Below are positions 61,310 through 64,000 of a DNA stretch of 64,000 nt, piece by piece. Source of the DNA: Aquanectria penicillioides. Lineage: Eukaryota > Ascomycota > Sordariomycetes > Hypocreales > Nectriaceae. The stretch is from the NCBI GenBank assembly GCA_003415625.1, contig PYIU01000005.1, positions 873,001 through 937,000 of the forward strand, written 5' to 3'. Position 1 is the stretch's first letter. Every line of letters begins with the position of its first letter. The notes under the pieces were generated by a model. That model made no database searches and was not told the origin of the DNA. It saw only the letters and a list, made by a program, of their open reading frames with translations. The position numbers and the translations under genes were made by a program.

Positions 61310-62809
61310 TCGCTCATCATCAGCGAAAAATACACCATGCGTTGTTTTGAGCCTCGGCAGCTCACAAAGTAGCCACCCTCTCTCAAATGAAGTACTGTGA
61401 CGGCTGTCTGCATCCAATAATAGTGCGCACAGTGTCTAGAAACTCGAACCCGATGCTTCTAGGGGAAATCGGAAGATGCCTTTATTTATCGTACTTATAG
61501 CGACCGCCCTTTGTTGTGTTCTCGGCACAAGTGTCAGGCCGAGAGCCCACTCTCGTCGAGGTGGAGTAGTGCCGACGGGCCATCTTCTACACGTGAAATG
61601 ACAGGTCGGCATACCGACTGCCCGAGGCAGACTTAAACAAACCATCTCTGGATAGATAATCTGTCCACCAGTGTCAAAAATGGGTCCGAATTCCGTGTGG
61701 TTATTTGTCGACCCGAGAGTATGACCTTCTCGCGCGGCCTGGACACAATCACTAGCTGCTTCAACAGTCGGATGTTGTGTGATGGCCTAGAAATAGACAA
61801 GACGTCTATAGACTGTAAGAGAATTGATATTAAGCCATTCGATGACTTAGCGACTGGGTTTATCTGAGCATATGATCCCGACTAGAACAGACCTAATTGG
61901 ACTCCCAACACTGGCCGAGCCATATTTGCACTCAGATCTATGTTAACTGATACAATTGCTGCTTCCCCTAAATGTTAGTCCTTCTATTGATTACATGCCC
62001 GCAAACCCTTGCTCCGAGTTATTGACGATGCAGTCCCTGTAACCTCATGATCAGTTGCGAAGTTGGTCATACATACTCCTCTATCCCATTAGAGCCGTCT
62101 TGGTGACTGAGCCCTCTACAACGGTCTTGATTTGATATGACCTGTACTCTTACTTGCCTACCGGATCTATCGGGCGGTTTGTTAATATTATGATTCTAGG
62201 AAAATGGCACTTCTTCCTCGAGTAGGGTGGAGACCACATGGGGTAGTGTTCTATCTGCTGCTTGGACTAGCAAATAATAACTATAGTCAAGAGAACGCTT
62301 ACTCTACTTCCTAATATAATTGAGATCTCGAAGATCAAAATCCGATTTCTCTTTTTCCCAACATCAATAACGAACGAAACCAGTCCGAAGAGAGCTGCAT
62401 GGGTGTTTCTTTTTTTTGTGTTCACCTCGGGCCTCTATTCCCAATACAGGATCGACCAGGGTTTGGTGCTGTCAGCTTACATGGAGATCAGAGTGTGAGA
62501 TTCAAGGGCACAATGGTCAATGATTGCTGTGCCGACCAATTAGGGGAGGGCTTGAGTGGACGACAATCAAAGGACCTGGCAGGCTTCCGAATACGTCATA
62601 TTCACGTGTTCTAAGATGAATGGTCTCCTAATTTGGTGGAGACTGTAGGATCTACGCTAATTCAAAATGTTTTGATAAAAGCCGGGCCTGGCATAAGCTT
62701 CATGTCCACAACTGCTTAGCTTTCTCACCTTCTTATTTTCAACCCTGACGACCCAACCCCTGTAAATCCGAGACAAATTGATATCGACTTCTGACACTTA
62801 GCATACATT
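61310..62809. other. intergenic, lectin to ABM protein
   Basis: 1.5 kb without a supported gene. A minus frame at 61436-61645 and a plus frame at 62399-62614 have no recognisable motif. Confidence 0.45.
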
Positions 62810-63255
62810 ATGGCCACGAACACCGAGAATGACCCCTACTTCTCTGTTTCTACCATCTCGGTGAAGCCAGACAAAATAGACGAGGTGAATATTTTCCTTC
62901 AGGTTGGCAAGATTTGCAGAATCTCACATGGCTGCAGGCATTCGCTTCGTTTCAAGAGATTGCACTTGAGACGCAAGCAAAAGAGCCTGGAGCACATATG
63001 TATCGTTTCTATAAAGTGGAAGGCAAGAATGAATTTGTCTGGATTGAGAAGTATGAATGTTGTTACAAAACATGATCAAGCTTAACTGTGAATTGCAGAT
63101 TTGAGAGCCCCGAAGCATACGCTGCTCATGTGAAGTCCTCACATGTCCAGAACTGGGCTAAGAAATACATGAGCGGTGATTTATTCGACGGAACATTTCA
63201 ATTTTTTCCACTGAGCAAGGAAGGACCGGGTGTCGGAGGGTTTGAGCGAAACTAA
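62810..63255 (+). CDS. antibiotic-biosynthesis-monooxygenase (ABM) fold protein (3 exons, 114 aa)
   Basis: Small dimeric alpha+beta-barrel protein of the ABM/YgiN type. Members are cofactor-free quinol oxygenases, cyclases or stress proteins. Exons: 62810-62884, 62938-63050, 63099-63255. Family features in order: FSVSTISVKPDKIDEA on strand 1, ALETQAKEPGAHMYRFYKV after helix 1, FVWIEKFESPEAYAAHVKSS, then HVQNWAKKY. The 53-nt first intron was chosen over shorter ones because it restores the strand-helix pattern and frame. No targeting signal is seen. The next gene, convergent with it, is on the minus strand. The reaction is unknown. Confidence 0.8.
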
Positions 63256-63458
63256 GAATTCACTTAACATTAGGCTTCGTAGTATGCCAATTTCTATTTA
63301 GTCTCCACTTAGAGATAAATTAGAACTTGCGTCTGAATTTACCCACCAGGTGTTCGAGTGTCACTAAGATCACAAAAACCTTCAGAAAAGGATAGATATT
63401 TCAATTTCTTTAGACCAAGCTATTGCTATCTTTCTCAATCCTAAGCGAAGCCTTCTTG

Positions 63459-64000
63459 CTACAAGTATTGTCTTATGTTCGCCAAGTTGAAAATTGCTGT
63501 GACCCCGTATCGGGCAGTTTCGTTAGTAGAGATCCACGGGGCCTCTTCCCCATCGGTAAAATACTCGGGAGGGGAAGCTTTGATGACAGTCCAGTCCTGA
63601 TTTTCATTATACCCATCGGTCTTGAAGAACTGGTCCCAGGCGGCTTTGCCCAACTCACTGCTCCCAAGCTCCACTGCTGCAATAGCAGTGAGCGTAGAGT
63701 GACTTTGTATCCACATGCCAGGCCCAGGTGGAAATTCGAATCCAAATTCCTCCCTCTGAACTTCCTGGCTTCCATTGTACGCCTTGCAGTATGAGAGCCA
63801 AATTCTCTGAAAGTTTTTCACAGATGTTGGATACTCGTCTTTAGCATAGTCCAATAATTCGGTGAATGTCTCAGGAAAACCAAACAGCATCGACAAATGA
63901 GAAATAGCATGTTTTGGGGTCGGAGGAGGGCATTCACGTATCTCGCCGGTCCTCGGATTGAGAAGAATGGCATTGTTACCGATTCCGTGTGATAGTCCAG
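63459..64000 (-). CDS. C-terminal part of a possible PcRGLX/YetA-like protein (5' end outside window)
   Basis: At least 180 residues remain open from the window edge to a stop at 63459, with no intron. Segments such as LSHGIGNNAILLNPRTGE, PPTPKHAISHLSMLFG, GPGMWIQSHSTLTAIAAVEL and ISTNETARYGVTAIFNLAN show an alpha-helical toroid-like pattern. This recalls the C-terminal domain of exo-rhamnogalacturonan-lyase-type proteins (PcRGLX/YetA), often labelled Tat-signal domain proteins in fungi. That match is from memory of the family and is tentative. The start lies beyond 64000. It faces the ABM gene tail to tail with a 203-bp spacer. Confidence 0.5.
   Translation of the reverse strand, partial: GLSHGIGNNAILLNPRTGEIRECPPPTPKHAISHLSMLFGFPETFTELLDYAKDEYPTSVKNFQRIWLSYCKAYNGSQEVQREEFGFEFPPGPGMWIQSHSTLTAIAAVELGSSELGKAAWDQFFKTDGYNENQDWTVIKASPPEYFTDGEEAPWISTNETARYGVTAIFNLANIRQYL

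Noticed and set aside
1..64000. tRNA, rRNA or CRISPR features
   Set aside because: No cloverleaf with a TTCGAnTC arm, rRNA segment or spaced repeat array was noticed by eye; a tRNAscan or Infernal run would be decisive.

Overview
The window looks like a chromosome segment of a filamentous ascomycete (Pezizomycotina). Genes are split by short GT-AG introns (37-109 nt, many with CTAAC/CTGAC-like branch sites). Products include a Zn(II)2Cys6 regulator, a fungal-type P450, APC and sugar permeases and a long-chain alcohol oxidase. A 19-kb AT-saturated block shows the C-to-T/G-to-A signature of repeat-induced point mutation (RIP). Spliced models were built by hand from frame, splice signals and family motifs; every complete model closes in frame from ATG to stop.

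Region 1 (1-22,035) is a dense accessory-metabolism cluster: short-chain dehydrogenase (partial), cytochrome P450, Baeyer-Villiger-type flavin monooxygenase, type-B carboxylesterase, HSL-family esterase, zinc-independent MDR reductase, Zn2Cys6 regulator, cupin, amino-acid/choline-type permease and MFS sugar transporter. No polyketide synthase, NRPS or terpene cyclase is present. Oxidation, Baeyer-Villiger oxygen insertion, ester hydrolysis, ene-reduction and uptake fit either a tailoring arm of a cluster extending left or a catabolic/detoxification cluster for a ketone or terpenoid. A TCCGGYTTCC-type element recurs in several promoters here and is a candidate site for the resident regulator.

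Region 2 (22,519-25,710) holds adjacent, same-strand genes for both subunits of a mitochondrial succinate-CoA ligase. The alpha subunit looks intact. The beta subunit keeps its C-terminal CoA-ligase domain but has lost the recognisable ATP-grasp metal and nucleotide residues. This is the most unusual protein-level observation in the window.

Region 3 (25,711-30,098) is gene-poor apart from an 86-residue protein gene with features of very high expression.

Region 4 (30,099-49,255) is a RIP-degenerated retrotransposon nest: a Ty3/gypsy-like element (383-bp LTRs, GTAA target duplication, + strand) interrupted by a Ty1/copia-like element (224-bp LTRs, ATTAT target duplication, - strand). The two outer LTRs are mosaic: mutated on their inner halves and unmutated on their outer halves.

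Region 5 (49,256-64,000) has a 14-TM-type MFS exporter convergent with a long-chain alcohol oxidase, a 4.9-kb gene-poor stretch, a membrane-anchored lectin-like protein, a small ABM-fold protein and the 3' part of a gene possibly of the PcRGLX/YetA family.
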